From: Paenibacillus peoriae KCTC 3763
GTDB taxonomy: Bacteria > Bacillota > Bacilli > Paenibacillales > Paenibacillaceae
Length of the DNA stretch: 64,000 bases
NCBI RefSeq assembly: GCF_000236805.1
Contig: NZ_AGFX01000038.1
Location: 124,001-188,000 of the forward strand
Direction: 5' to 3'
Positions within the stretch are counted from its first letter, which is position 1; each line of letters opens with the position of its first letter. The translations under genes and the position numbers were made by a program. Below, in pieces: positions 1 to 9,734 of this stretch. The notes beneath the pieces are model-generated. The model was not told the origin of the DNA and ran no database searches. It saw only the letters and a program-made list of their open reading frames with translations.

Positions 1-1
1 T

Positions 2-247
2 ACGGTCATCTGGGCTAACAATAATGGTGTACCTTTTAACACAACCGGATTTTTTGCTACACTCCGGCGTCTAGATGGAACTTTTGTGCAAGCTGCAGGC
101 TTCGACAGTTTTGGTACTGCCCGGTTCAGCAGAGTCCGCACACCCACGAACCAGGCTTTTACTCTGCGTACCTTTAGAGACGATGGAACGTTATTCCGGG
201 TTAGATCGGTACCTGCTGGCGTATCCTCGTTTGTTGTTATCGGTTAA
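2..247 (+). CDS. 3' end of an unknown protein (partial)
   Basis: The reading frame is open from the left edge of the window to a TAA at 245-247, giving the last 81 residues of a protein that starts outside the window. The fragment is rich in Phe, Arg, Thr and Gly (it ends FVVIG) and contains two similar stretches, LRRLDGTF and LRTFRDDGTLF, which suggests a short internal beta repeat. There is no membrane segment. I do not recognise the family. The frame stays open across the whole fragment and is followed at once by a strong hairpin, which supports it as coding. Confidence 0.55.
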   Translation, partial: TVIWANNNGVPFNTTGFFATLRRLDGTFVQAAGFDSFGTARFSRVRTPTNQAFTLRTFRDDGTLFRVRSVPAGVSSFVVIG

Positions 248-284
248 AAACATGCCGAACGCAGCCTAAATACGGTTAACGAAA

Positions 285-325
285 AAGCAGCTAGGAACAG
301 AGCATATCTGTCCTAGCTGCTTCTT
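285..325. terminator. Bidirectional rho-independent terminator
   Basis: A 12-bp stem (AAGCAGCTAGGA pairing with TCCTAGCTGCTT) can be extended inward by CAG/CTG. It has a T-rich tail on the plus strand and five T on the minus strand. It lies between the convergent ends of the partial gene and the pectate lyase, so it can serve both. Confidence 0.8.
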
Positions 326-357
326 CGTAATCAGGATTTTGCAAAATCCTCAAATAC

Positions 358-2451
358 TTATTCTGAATCTTCCACCGCTTGTACATTTTTCGAAGCGGAT
401 GCATTGTATGTTGTTTTGAGCCAGTTTTCTTTTGACCAGTTCAGCTTGCCTGCACCTGCTCCATCTTTGCCCTGCAATTGAGCAACCAGATTTTCAGGAT
501 TTTCGGCTGTATAGCTGTATGGCAATTTTGTGAATCCATTCCAGGAGAAATCAATGGCCTTCGCAGGATACGGAGCTAACGGGCTGTTCGCTTCTTCGCT
601 GCCTCCTCTGAATACGGAGCCTTTATCCGAGAAGATGACGTCCTCTGCTTTGATTTTACCTGTAAAGTCGGCTTTTTTAGCATCTTTTTGATTATTGCGA
701 ATTGGGGAAAATACATCAATTAAATACGATTTTTCAAGCAGTACCGCGCCATTTTCAGTTGAAATCGCACCGTTGCCTACAACGTCAAAATGGTATCCTT
801 TAGCAGAAATTGCTTTGGCCACATCGGACGTAATTCTTTTTTTGGCTCTGGCCAATCCGGCATCATCTATAACGATGTTATAGGCATGAGCATTACCGCC
901 ACGCAAACGTGGCATACGGTCCTGAATATCCAGGTAGTAATTATGATGCAGTGTCACTTCCAGATTCGGATTGTCGGCTGCCTTTTCTGTGGCACCAACC
1001 AGATGCGCTTTCTTTTGACCTGCTGCAATATCAATGATATCTTCTTTACTCAATCCTACGGCACTGCTTCTCAGATAAGCATACATAGGATAGGATGATT
1101 TGTCTGCTTCCATGGCGTTGACTTGCTGGGTTACCCAGCTATTGGGGCTACGGTCGTCGCCTTTGAACAGAGACCAGGAAATAGTAACTCCATTACTGCC
1201 TTTTTTCACATCTACCAAACCATCATAGGCTTTGTTGAATGTGCAATGGTCAATCCATACTTTGGAGCTTTGGCCTTCGACTGTTACATAATCCCAATCA
1301 TTTTTATCATAATTGCCTTTGGTTGCTTCATCCCACTCCCAAAGCTCGTCAAATTCGAGGTTACGGAAAATCAAATTAGAGCTGTTTTTAATGACGAAGC
1401 CGGCATGTTTGATTTTAGCGCCCTTTGCTGAGAAAATGGTGACTCCATTCAAGTTTTGAATATAGATCTTGCTCACGCCTGTTTTCTTCAGAACAGGATG
1501 TGTCTGTACAGCATTGTGAGAACTAAAAGGGTTTAGCTTGGCAGCACTTGGCATTTCATTCCAGCCGAGATCGAGATCGTTCATAATCTCAATAACCTTG
1601 ACTTTGCTGCCTTTTTTCAGTGCTTCGTGGAGATCTACAGCGTTGTAAACCTTTTTGTAATTGGCATCAGTTTCCGCAATGTTGCCTCCGCCTGTATTAC
1701 CATACGAGAAACCGGTCAAATTATAGCTGTTTTTTAAGGTTACGTTGTCATTCGTGCCGGGAGTTGGCTGATCTTTGCCTGGCTCCGGTTTCGTAGGCGG
1801 TGTGGTTGTATTCCCTCCAGAGGCAGCGCCGGATACAAGCACATTATCGAATTGGGCGGATGCCTTGGAGGTGACCAAGCCAACAGCTCCCGCTGTCAGG
1901 CTGGAGTCTTTTGCAGTCAACTCCAGTTTATCATTGACGTACATCTTAATTTCCGAACCGGACAGCTCCAGCTTTACTCTGTACCACGTATGGGTATTCA
2001 GCTTGTACTTTTTGTTGGTAGCCAGTGTCTTCATAGAACCGTTTACCTTTTTACGAATTTCCAGAGTCCCGCCCTTTTTGTTGTACAACGAAGCCGCGTA
2101 GAAGTTTTTGGCATCTGTGTATCTGCCTGCAACATACACCCGGTTGGAGCCGTTAAAATCGTCTATATACACATCTGCTTGCACACTATAGTTCGTCCAG
2201 GAAGCATCGCCTTTAACAGAGCGGCCTTCACTTCGACCAGATTGCTGGTATGTGAAGCCATCCCCTCCCTTGAAAACAGACCAGTTCCCCGAATCTACTT
2301 TCCAGCCTTGAGCCTCGCCTTGTTCAAAGTTATCACTCGCCTGTAAACTTCCATCTGCATACGCATTACCTAGTAACGGTAACGATAAAGACAGCGCCAA
2401 CGAACTGCTCAACATTACATTTGCACATTTTTTCATCAAATCTGACTTCAT
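358..2451 (-). CDS. Secreted modular pectate lyase (PL1)
   Basis: This extracellular enzyme should cleave polygalacturonate by beta-elimination. The 697-residue product has a Sec signal peptide ending near NAYA (about residue 32) and then a LamG/concanavalin-like domain to about residue 205, probably glycan binding. A Pro/Thr/Gly linker (about 210-235) leads to a parallel beta-helix PL1 domain. PL1 marks seen are WIDHCTF, the helix-turn phrase VTISWSLF and RMPRLRGG, which carries the Arg expected to act as base. The ATG at 2451 follows a good AAGGAGG site. The gene stands alone, with a terminator on one side and a 360-bp upstream gap on the other. A second, differently built PL1 enzyme lies at 61.5 kb. 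The substrate within the pectin/pectate class is inferred. Confidence 0.93.
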   Translation of the reverse strand: MKSDLMKKCANVMLSSSLALSLSLPLLGNAYADGSLQASDNFEQGEAQGWKVDSGNWSVFKGGDGFTYQQSGRSEGRSVKGDASWTNYSVQADVYIDDFNGSNRVYVAGRYTDAKNFYAASLYNKKGGTLEIRKKVNGSMKTLATNKKYKLNTHTWYRVKLELSGSEIKMYVNDKLELTAKDSSLTAGAVGLVTSKASAQFDNVLVSGAASGGNTTTPPTKPEPGKDQPTPGTNDNVTLKNSYNLTGFSYGNTGGGNIAETDANYKKVYNAVDLHEALKKGSKVKVIEIMNDLDLGWNEMPSAAKLNPFSSHNAVQTHPVLKKTGVSKIYIQNLNGVTIFSAKGAKIKHAGFVIKNSSNLIFRNLEFDELWEWDEATKGNYDKNDWDYVTVEGQSSKVWIDHCTFNKAYDGLVDVKKGSNGVTISWSLFKGDDRSPNSWVTQQVNAMEADKSSYPMYAYLRSSAVGLSKEDIIDIAAGQKKAHLVGATEKAADNPNLEVTLHHNYYLDIQDRMPRLRGGNAHAYNIVIDDAGLARAKKRITSDVAKAISAKGYHFDVVGNGAISTENGAVLLEKSYLIDVFSPIRNNQKDAKKADFTGKIKAEDVIFSDKGSVFRGGSEEANSPLAPYPAKAIDFSWNGFTKLPYSYTAENPENLVAQLQGKDGAGAGKLNWSKENWLKTTYNASASKNVQAVEDSE

Positions 2452-2543
2452 GTAACTTCCTCCTTATAAAATAATTATTGAGTACCAAACAGTCGAAAAA
2501 CCTTCCATAGCTACATCACTGCATGTTCAAGCACTACCTCCAA

Positions 2544-2585
2544 TAATTATAGGCGTATAAAGAAATATTAAAATATGCCTAATTA
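2544..2585. promoter_or_regulatory. Imperfect palindrome in the pel-udk spacer
   Basis: In the 364-bp gap between the divergent lyase and uridine kinase genes, TAAT-TAT-AGGCGTAT is mirrored by ATATGCCT-AATTA with a 14-base AT-rich centre. The layout suits an operator for the lyase promoter, but no known regulator motif was matched. The rest of the gap is AT-rich with no gene. Confidence 0.3.
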
Positions 2586-2815
2586 CTTATCTTTTGACTT
2601 AAATTCTCTATTAATTTTGCATCCCTTTTCGTGAACACACCAAGTCCTTTTTCATAAAATCACAAAAATCAATTTTTATTATTTTTGCAATGAGACATGT
2701 GGATTCATATCAATGGAAGAAATACAAAGCTCAACAGTGATGAAAAAAAGTGTGCGTTGTGCTACAATACTTGAGTTGTATCGGGATACATTTAGGGAAG
2801 GGTAAGTGAAACGCC

Positions 2816-3451
2816 ATGCTTATTATTGGTATTGCCGGCGGTACAGGTTCCGGTAAATCGACGGTGGCACGCGCTGTCGTTGAGCGTCTGGGATCTAATA
2901 AAGTGACTTTCATATCTCAGGATAACTACTATAAAGATAATTCACATCTGAGCTATGACGAGCGTGCTTTGGTCAATTATGATCATCCGTTTGCCTTTGA
3001 CAACGACTTGCTTATCGAGCATCTCCAATGTCTGAAAAAAGGACAAGCGACTCAAGCGCCAGTGTATGACTTTACGGTTCATGCCCGTTCCACAGACGAG
3101 ACGGTAGAGCTTCTACCGAATCATATCGTGATGCTGGAGGGTCTGCACGTGCTGTCTGACGAAAAGCTCCGTAGCCTGCTCGACATTAAAGTATTTGTGG
3201 ATACTGACCCTGATGTGCGTATTCTTCGTCGGGTTCTTCGAGATATCGAGGAGCGCGGCCGCACCATCCATTCGATCCACGATCACTATTTGACTACGGT
3301 TAAGCCTATGCACGAGGCATTTATTGAGCCTTCCAAGAAATACGCAGACCTGATCCTTCCTGAGGGAGGACATAATGAGGTCGGTATTCAACTGCTATCT
3401 ATTTTGACTGAAAAATATTTGGCAGGAGATCGGACATGGGGGACTGCATAA
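2816..3451 (+). CDS. udk: Uridine kinase
   Basis: This cytosolic enzyme should phosphorylate uridine (and cytidine) to the monophosphate in pyrimidine salvage. The 211-residue product has the P-loop GIAGGTGSGKST at residues 5-16, the family phrase SQDNYYKD, an YDHPFAFDNDLL segment typical of the nucleoside-binding lid, and VFVDTDPDVRILRRVLRD with its Arg-rich lid. The length matches the usual 205-215. The ATG at 2816 is preceded by GAAGGG at ordinary spacing. The gene has its own terminator and no partner, so it is probably monocistronic. It is a housekeeping gene among carbohydrate genes. Confidence 0.93.
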   Translation: MLIIGIAGGTGSGKSTVARAVVERLGSNKVTFISQDNYYKDNSHLSYDERALVNYDHPFAFDNDLLIEHLQCLKKGQATQAPVYDFTVHARSTDETVELLPNHIVMLEGLHVLSDEKLRSLLDIKVFVDTDPDVRILRRVLRDIEERGRTIHSIHDHYLTTVKPMHEAFIEPSKKYADLILPEGGHNEVGIQLLSILTEKYLAGDRTWGTA

Positions 3452-3455
3452 TAGG

Positions 3456-3516
3456 AGAAAGCGCTCCTTGGAGGAAGTATACTATGACTTCGACTCCGAG
3501 GAGCGCTTCTTTTTAT
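3456..3516 (+). terminator. Rho-independent terminator of udk
   Basis: A long stem (AGAAAGCGCTCCTTGGAG against CTCCGAGGAGCGCTTCT) is followed by TTTTTATTTT, just after the udk stop codon. Confidence 0.85.
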
Positions 3517-3670
3517 TTTCACCAAACCCAAGCTACTGCATATTCCTCATATCATACTCGTTGGGCCACCCAGCCGATATTAAAATAAAGGCTTGGGTTA
3601 AGATTTTTTTGGCTTCCCGTCTGCTTTATGTTAGCATGTAAAGATTAAGTGCTTTATATTTGAACTAAGT

Positions 3671-3684
3671 TGGAAGCGTTGTCA
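3671..3684 (+). promoter_or_regulatory. Candidate cre (CcpA) site upstream of yesN-like gene
   Basis: TGGAAGCGTTGTCA matches the cre consensus TGWAARCGYTWNCW at 12 of 14 positions. It lies about 80 bp before the response-regulator gene that heads the galactoside locus. A small hairpin with a run of seven T (about 3715-3738) sits between the two and may attenuate transcription. CcpA control is inferred. Confidence 0.4.
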
Positions 3685-3764
3685 AACGTATGCCTCAGCT
3701 GATACAACATACCCGCGTTAATGCGGTCTTTTTTTGAATAGGTATAATTACGGAGAGTGCTGCC

Positions 3765-5324
3765 ATGAATGAGCTATGCAACATTTTGATTGTGGATGAT
3801 GAGATCTTGGTACGGCAAGGAATCAAGCACCATTTATCGTGGGAAAAGTACGGATTTCGGATTGTAGGCGAAGCCTCCAACGGGAAAGAAGCACTGGAGC
3901 TGATTGAAACCTTGCGCCCTCATATTGTCATCACGGATATCGTGATGCCAATCATGGACGGTGAGGAACTGACGCGTATCGTCAAACAGAACTATCCGGA
4001 TATCGAAGTTATTGTGCTCAGCAGCTACGGCGAGTTTAATTACGTGCGCTCCACCTTTCAGCAAGGGGTCGCTGACTATATTTTAAAGCCCAAGCTGGAC
4101 ACGGATGAGTTGCTGCAAGTGCTCCAGCGTACAGCCCGCAAAATTCCGTCCATTCAATATCTGCCAAATGCTGGAGATAATCAAATTACGATGGAGCATG
4201 TGATCGAAAAGCTCATTTCCGGCTATAGCATAGAATATGACGCTGAACTGCTAAAGCAGGCATTTCCATATGCCCGTTTTGCACTTATAGGCATGGAGCA
4301 ATCGGCACAGCAGGGTGCAGGCCGCTCCTACTCTGCCTCAGATCTACTTTCCAGGCTTACGGATCAAGTGGCATCTGCCTGTGAACAATTCGTACTCCGA
4401 CTATTGCCGTCCGATGCCCATGCGGCTGTATTTTTAGCCAATCTTGATCTGCGGGAGGCAGACTCCTGGATGGCCGCGATCAGGGAGATGGCTCAGGAGA
4501 CGAAACAAGCCGATCCACAGATAGGCTGGGCGGTCAGCCACTTGTTTGATGATTTTAATCGAATGAGTGAGGTCTATCAGGATGAACTGCCGAAGCTGCT
4601 CAGCTATCGCTTTTATTTCCCGGAAACAGCGCTGCTGATAGAAGACGAGCTCCCCCAGCCTGTTCAAGTGAACCGCTCGTTTAACTTGAAGCAGTTCACG
4701 GAAGAGATGAAGCGTGAGCATTTTGATACGGCTTTTGCGGATTTGAGATCCTATGTAGCAGCCATGTCGCGCAACTATAACTCTACTGCTTTTGAATTCA
4801 AATCGCTTCTCGGGAATATTGTGTTCAACATTACGATTTTGCTTGGGAATCAGGGATATGATATGAAAGAGCTGGATGCATCAAAATATTCCTATTTCAA
4901 AACGATTAATGATGCGCCTCACGTACATGAAGCCGTGCGATTGCTGGAGACCTTCTTAGAGGAAGCGAACAGGCAGATCATGGCCAAAACGCAGCAAGGC
5001 AGCAGCGCAAGCATGAAAAAACTGCTGGAATATATCGAGGAGCACCATGCGGAACCGCTCAATTTGACGACACTTGGACAATACTTCCATTTTAACCCTT
5101 CCTATTTGTCCAGTTATTTTACAGCACACCATACAGAGGGTTTTAGTGAGTATCTGAACAAAATTCGCGTGGAGAAGGCCGCTGAGCTGCTGCGGTCGGG
5201 TATAATGTCCATTTCCGATATTAGCAGCACAGTCGGCTATTCCGATCCTAGCTATTTTACCAAAGTGTTCAAAAAAGTGACGGGTTGCTCACCCAGTCAA
5301 TACCGCCGGGAGCATCTCCATTAG
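3765..5324 (+). CDS. YesN-type response regulator (REC + AraC HTH)
   Basis: This is the DNA-binding partner of the kinase that follows. The 519-residue product starts with a receiver domain: acidic pair Asp11-Asp12, phospho-acceptor Asp58 in VITDIVMP, and the switch Lys in YILKPKLD. A middle region of about 280 residues has no clear family. The C-terminal 100 residues form a double AraC helix-turn-helix ending YSDPSYFTKVFKKVTGCSPSQYRR. Start: ATG 3765. The kinase gene begins 39 bp later and an ABC importer plus beta-galactosidase follow, so the pair most likely senses a galactoside and activates this locus. The inducer itself cannot be read from sequence. Confidence 0.9.
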   Translation: MNELCNILIVDDEILVRQGIKHHLSWEKYGFRIVGEASNGKEALELIETLRPHIVITDIVMPIMDGEELTRIVKQNYPDIEVIVLSSYGEFNYVRSTFQQGVADYILKPKLDTDELLQVLQRTARKIPSIQYLPNAGDNQITMEHVIEKLISGYSIEYDAELLKQAFPYARFALIGMEQSAQQGAGRSYSASDLLSRLTDQVASACEQFVLRLLPSDAHAAVFLANLDLREADSWMAAIREMAQETKQADPQIGWAVSHLFDDFNRMSEVYQDELPKLLSYRFYFPETALLIEDELPQPVQVNRSFNLKQFTEEMKREHFDTAFADLRSYVAAMSRNYNSTAFEFKSLLGNIVFNITILLGNQGYDMKELDASKYSYFKTINDAPHVHEAVRLLETFLEEANRQIMAKTQQGSSASMKKLLEYIEEHHAEPLNLTTLGQYFHFNPSYLSSYFTAHHTEGFSEYLNKIRVEKAAELLRSGIMSISDISSTVGYSDPSYFTKVFKKVTGCSPSQYRREHLH

Positions 5325-5363
5325 AGAGTAAGCGACATATCTGCAGCAGAAAAGAGATTAAAT

Positions 5364-7178
5364 ATGAAAAGGTATATTCATAAAATCAAGTATCAAGGTT
5401 TATTTTTCAAAATATTTATCGTTATGGTGGTCAGCATCACTGCGGTGTCGTTGCTGACCTCTTTGGTGACGATTCGCATGTCTGAACGACTCTTTGCCGA
5501 GACATTCAGTATTACGAATGCCAAGGTACTCAGCCAGATTCAGTCCAGCTTCGAATCATTCAATGACTCGATTGTGAATGCCGTAACCCATGCTTCGGAA
5601 AACGGGACGGTCAAAAGCTACCTGACTGGCGGCCAATCCGATTCCATTCACTCGGCACGCATCTACTTCGGCATGGCACAGCAAATGAAACAGATTAAAT
5701 CCAATGTCGATGCCTATGATGTCGGTGTCGCCGTTACGGGCATGAATGGCCGAAGCTTCTATTCTGACGCGTCCTACTGGCCGGTAACTGCGGAGGAGCT
5801 CAAGAACAGTTTGATTACAGCCCGAAGCGCGGCACAGCCGACACAGCTTATGTATCAATTGGATACAGATCTTATGCGTCAGCAAATGAAGAATACCGGA
5901 CAGAAGCCGACTCCTTATATTATCGCCTCCAAGGCATTTATGGAGCGAACCAGCGGTACTTTATACGGCATGATCTATATTGCCATTCGCGAGCCGGAAT
6001 TTCGCCGCTTTTATAACAACTTCACCAGCAACGGCAATGATGTTCTTATTTTGGACAAGTCGGGGCTCATCGTATCGAGCAACCGTCAGGACTTGATCGG
6101 ACAACACTCCCGTGAGCTGCTAGGCTATGCGACAAAGATCAATGAGCAAGGGCTAAATTACATGAATGCGAACGTGATGAACAAGGATAGTATCATCCTT
6201 TCCAACTACATCCCTTCGTATGATTTTTATCTGGTTAACATGATCGACAGACAAATCGCGATTGGGCAGATTATTGACGTCAAATCCGTTGTATTCATCT
6301 GCATTGCCATCGTGCTGATTGCCTTGCTGATTGTTTTTCTGATTTCCCGTCGCCTGATTCGTTCACTGACACGGCTGGTCAAGCAAATGTCGACGGTCCG
6401 CGAGAAAAATTTTGATAACTATATCCCGGTAACGGGCAGCTATGAGGTCAGACAGCTGAGCCATGCCTACAATTACATGTTGGATGAGCTGAATGACTAT
6501 ATTCGCAAGCTGCTGGAGACGCAAAAAGAACAACGAAACGCAGAGCTTGCTGCGCTGCAACGGCAGATCAATCCGCATTTTCTGTACAACACACTGGCTT
6601 CGATCAAAATGCTGGTGCTCAAAGGAAACAAGGAAACCGCCGCCGAGACCATCAACGCGCTCATTTCCCTGCTGCAAAATACGATCAGTAATGTAAGTGA
6701 GACCATCACGATTGAGCAGGAAATGGCCAACATGCAAAACTATGTGTTCATTAATCATGTGCGCTATGGACAGCGGGTACAGGTGAATTATTTTATATCG
6801 CCGGATTGTCTCGAGTACCATGTACCCAAGCTGATTATTCAGCCTTTTATCGAAAATTCCTTTTTCCATGCGTTTAATGAGAAAAATGCAGGCCACATCT
6901 ATATATTGGTGTCCAAAACGGAGGATACATTGATCTGCGAGGTGGTCGACGATGGAGACGGTATGGATTTGGACGGACATGCGGCAAAAGACGGACTGCC
7001 CAATCCCAAGAGCAAGCGCCAACTGTTCACCGGCATCGGCATCCAGAATGTACACAACCGCATCACTCTTCTCTATGGAGAAGAATATGGTGTAACCATT
7101 TCCAGCAAAAAAGGCGAGGGCACCAAAGTGAAATTGACACTGCCGCTAATCGTAAAACCCGCCCCTCCTATCTCATAA
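5364..7178 (+). CDS. YesM-type sensor histidine kinase
   Basis: This membrane kinase of the LytS/YesM class has 604 residues. One transmembrane helix lies at about 14-36, followed by a roughly 270-residue extracellular Cache-like sensor, a second helix at about 308-328, a HAMP linker, then a His_kinase domain with QINPHFLYNTL (phospho-acceptor His405) and an HATPase_c domain with IIQPFIENSFFHAF, DDGDGMD and GIGIQNVHNRI. It is co-directional with its response regulator. The extracellular sensor may read the sugar or the liganded binding protein encoded next. Start: ATG 5364. Confidence 0.9.
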   Translation: MKRYIHKIKYQGLFFKIFIVMVVSITAVSLLTSLVTIRMSERLFAETFSITNAKVLSQIQSSFESFNDSIVNAVTHASENGTVKSYLTGGQSDSIHSARIYFGMAQQMKQIKSNVDAYDVGVAVTGMNGRSFYSDASYWPVTAEELKNSLITARSAAQPTQLMYQLDTDLMRQQMKNTGQKPTPYIIASKAFMERTSGTLYGMIYIAIREPEFRRFYNNFTSNGNDVLILDKSGLIVSSNRQDLIGQHSRELLGYATKINEQGLNYMNANVMNKDSIILSNYIPSYDFYLVNMIDRQIAIGQIIDVKSVVFICIAIVLIALLIVFLISRRLIRSLTRLVKQMSTVREKNFDNYIPVTGSYEVRQLSHAYNYMLDELNDYIRKLLETQKEQRNAELAALQRQINPHFLYNTLASIKMLVLKGNKETAAETINALISLLQNTISNVSETITIEQEMANMQNYVFINHVRYGQRVQVNYFISPDCLEYHVPKLIIQPFIENSFFHAFNEKNAGHIYILVSKTEDTLICEVVDDGDGMDLDGHAAKDGLPNPKSKRQLFTGIGIQNVHNRITLLYGEEYGVTISSKKGEGTKVKLTLPLIVKPAPPIS

Positions 7179-7379
7179 AAAATATAGGCTGAACTAAAGA
7201 CAAAGAAGGTGGAACAAGAACGGAGTGGGCGGAATGGTGCTGTAAAAAGTACCTAAATCCAAATAAAGTACAAATGTAAGCGGTGCCTTTTTTGATAAAT
7301 GATAATAATAAGACAAATCCGTATAAAGATATTCCTAACTGCCAGCAGAGCAAGGATGATACACTAGATTCATAAATAA

Positions 7380-7393
7380 GGTAACCGCTTTCA
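7380..7393 (+). promoter_or_regulatory. Strong cre-like site before the binding-protein gene
   Basis: GGTAACCGCTTTCA matches TGTAANCGNTTNCA at 13 of 14 positions, 53 bp upstream of the lipoprotein start. The position suits CcpA roadblock or promoter-overlap repression of the transporter and beta-galactosidase genes. The 7179-7436 gap holds no gene. Confidence 0.55.
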
Positions 7394-7445
7394 AAAAGTT
7401 TTACATGATGAGCAGCTTATAAAAAAAGAGTAGGGGTTGAACGAA

Positions 7446-8735
7446 ATGAAAAAAATGTCTTTTCTTTTGCTGATCGCAAGCTTGATCTTGCTATCTGCGT
7501 GTTCCAGCAATACTGAGAAAGCAGCTACGACCACAGATTCAGGCAAAAAAGAAATCACCGTCTGGGCTTGGGACCCGAACTTCAATATTGCGGCCCTGAA
7601 GCTGGCAAAAGATCGCTACGTTGCCAAACATCCTGATGTAAACGTAAACATTGTTGAATATGCTCAAAATGATATCGTACAAAAAATGAATGCCGGCCTC
7701 AACTCCGGTTCTACCAAAGGATTGCCGAACGTGGTTCTGATCGAGGATTACCGGGCACAGAACTTCCTGCAAGCCTATCCCGATTCCTTCCATGACATGA
7801 GCAGCTCGATCAAAGCATCCGACTTCGCTGATTACAAAATCGGACCGACCAGCTACAACGGCAAGCAGTACGGTGTTCCATTCGACTCCGGCGTTATGGG
7901 TCTGTATGTAAGAACGGACTATCTGGAACAAGCCGGCTACAAAGTAGCTGACCTGACCAATATCGATTGGGACAAATTCATTGAAATTGGTAAAGCCGTA
8001 AAACAAAAAACAGGTAAAGAAATGCTCACTCAAGATCCGAACGACCTCGGTCTGATCCGTGGTATGATCCAAACCGCAGGCTCATGGTACCTGAAAGAAG
8101 ACGGTAAAACACCAAACCTGGCCGGTAATGCAGCTCTGAAAGAAGCGCTCTTGACCTACAAAGCCTTGTTCGACGCCAATATTGTTAAAATGAATGCCGA
8201 CTGGAGTCAATTCCTGGCAGCCTTCAATAGCGGTGCAGTTGCTTCCGTACCTACAGGTAACTGGATTACGCCTTCGATCAAAGCAGAAGCTTCACAATCC
8301 GGTAAATGGGCTGTTGTTCCTTTCCCTAAATTGAAAAATGTACCTGAATCCGTGAATGCTTCCAGCCTCGGCGGCAGCTCCTGGTATGTCCTCAACTCGG
8401 ACGGCCAAGATATCGCTGCTGATTTCCTGAAAGAAACATTCGGTTCAGATCAAGAGCTGTATCAAGATATGCTGAGCAAAATCGGAATTGTCGGTTCATT
8501 AAACGCGGCTTCCAGCGGTAAAGCTTATGACGTGGAAGATCCTTACTTCGGTGGCGACAAAGTCTACAAGAAATTCGCAGAATGGACCAAACAAGTTCCA
8601 AAAGTCAATTATGGCCTGCACACGTATGCCATTGAGGACATCATGACTGTTGAAATTCAAAACTACCTGAACGGCAAAGATGTAGACGCAGTTCTGAAAG
8701 ATGCTCAAGGACAGGCAGAAGCACAGCTTAAATAA
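7446..8735 (+). CDS. Sugar ABC transporter substrate-binding lipoprotein
   Basis: This extracellular lipoprotein should deliver an oligosaccharide to the two permeases that follow. The product (429 residues) has a short lipoprotein signal with lipobox LSAC (Cys19), then a family-1 solute-binding fold with ITVWAWDPNFN near the mature N-terminus and the usual aromatic residues for sugar stacking (for example SYNGKQYGVPFD). A TTG nine bases upstream could be read as a start, but it abuts the AGGGG ribosome site at 7432-7436. ATG 7446, nine bases from that site, is the better start. Neighbouring genes suggest a beta-galactoside, such as galactan fragments. Confidence 0.9.
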   Translation: MKKMSFLLLIASLILLSACSSNTEKAATTTDSGKKEITVWAWDPNFNIAALKLAKDRYVAKHPDVNVNIVEYAQNDIVQKMNAGLNSGSTKGLPNVVLIEDYRAQNFLQAYPDSFHDMSSSIKASDFADYKIGPTSYNGKQYGVPFDSGVMGLYVRTDYLEQAGYKVADLTNIDWDKFIEIGKAVKQKTGKEMLTQDPNDLGLIRGMIQTAGSWYLKEDGKTPNLAGNAALKEALLTYKALFDANIVKMNADWSQFLAAFNSGAVASVPTGNWITPSIKAEASQSGKWAVVPFPKLKNVPESVNASSLGGSSWYVLNSDGQDIAADFLKETFGSDQELYQDMLSKIGIVGSLNAASSGKAYDVEDPYFGGDKVYKKFAEWTKQVPKVNYGLHTYAIEDIMTVEIQNYLNGKDVDAVLKDAQGQAEAQLK

Positions 8736-8831
8736 GACAGTCCATGTAGCCAAGGCTAAACAATAAAACGATAAGCACTTAAAACCTTGGGCTTGCGAGT
8801 TCAAGGTTTTAATGCTGTATAGGGAGTTGAT

Positions 8832-9734
8832 ATGGTTATGAAGACAGCCGCGCCCAAAATGACTACAACACGTCTCAAAGCAGGTATGACAGGATGGTTG
8901 TTCATATCCATCGCAGTGATCATGATTGCGGCCTTTTATTTTTACCCTATGATTCAGGCGCTTATCTTGTCTTTCAAGACAGGTACAGGGTCTAATCTGA
9001 CCTTTAACGGTATTGATAACTACAAGCGTCTGTTCACGGACAGCATGTTTATAACCGCCGTGAAAAATACGTTCATCTATTTGATTTTCCAGGTGCCTTT
9101 GATGGTTATTCTGGCTCTGTTCATTTCGGTATTGCTGAATGATAAAAATCTGAAATTCAAGGGCTTTTTCCGCACAGCCATCTTCTTGCCTTGTATTACA
9201 TCGCTGGTAGCCTATTCCGTTGTATTCAAGTATTTGTTCTCGGCTGATGGTCTGGTCAATTCCCTATTGCTGAATCTGCACGTGATCGGCACGCCGATCC
9301 AATGGATTACGGACCCTTTCTGGGCCAAGGTTACGATTATTATCGCGATCACATGGCGCTGGACCGGGTACAATATGATCTTTTACCTGTCCGGTCTCCA
9401 AAATATTGACAGCTCCATCTATGAAGCAGCCCGTATTGACGGTGCTTCCCCGATCCGACAGTTTTTCAGCATTACCGTTCCACTGCTTAAACCGATTATC
9501 CTGTTCACCTCGATTACATCGACCATTGGTACACTTCAGCTCTTTGATGAAATTATGAATATTACCAAGGGTGGACCGGGCAACGCGACATCTTCTATTT
9601 CGCAATATATTTACAACCTGTCCTTCAAGTATTCATCCGACTTTGGTTATGCGGCGACCGTATCCTACTCCATCGTGATCATGATCATTATCTTGTCGAT
9701 TATCCAGTTCAAAGTGGCAGGTGAGAAAAAATGA
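8832..9734 (+). CDS. Sugar ABC transporter permease, MalF/UgpA class
   Basis: This inner-membrane subunit forms half of the import channel. It is 300 residues with about six transmembrane helices. The ATPase-coupling EAA loop reads YEAARIDGASPIRQFFSITVP, and GGPGNATSSI follows as in the class. Start ATG 8832 lies behind GGGAG. It overlaps the next permease by four bases (ATGA), so the two are translationally coupled. No ATPase is encoded in the locus, as is usual for Bacillales sugar importers that share an MsmX-type ATPase. Confidence 0.92.
   Translation: MVMKTAAPKMTTTRLKAGMTGWLFISIAVIMIAAFYFYPMIQALILSFKTGTGSNLTFNGIDNYKRLFTDSMFITAVKNTFIYLIFQVPLMVILALFISVLLNDKNLKFKGFFRTAIFLPCITSLVAYSVVFKYLFSADGLVNSLLLNLHVIGTPIQWITDPFWAKVTIIIAITWRWTGYNMIFYLSGLQNIDSSIYEAARIDGASPIRQFFSITVPLLKPIILFTSITSTIGTLQLFDEIMNITKGGPGNATSSISQYIYNLSFKYSSDFGYAATVSYSIVIMIIILSIIQFKVAGEKK

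Noticed and set aside
75-269. 64-codon plus-strand frame starting with ATG at 75
   Set aside because: The other frame (2-247) is open from the window edge and has better protein composition; this one lacks a ribosome site.
6363-7055. 230-codon minus-strand frame
   Set aside because: Antisense of the histidine kinase HAMP and kinase domains; no ribosome site and no recognisable motif.
7437-7445. TTG 7437 as start of the binding-protein gene
   Set aside because: It touches the AGGGG ribosome site; ATG 7446 has correct spacing and gives a standard lipoprotein signal.
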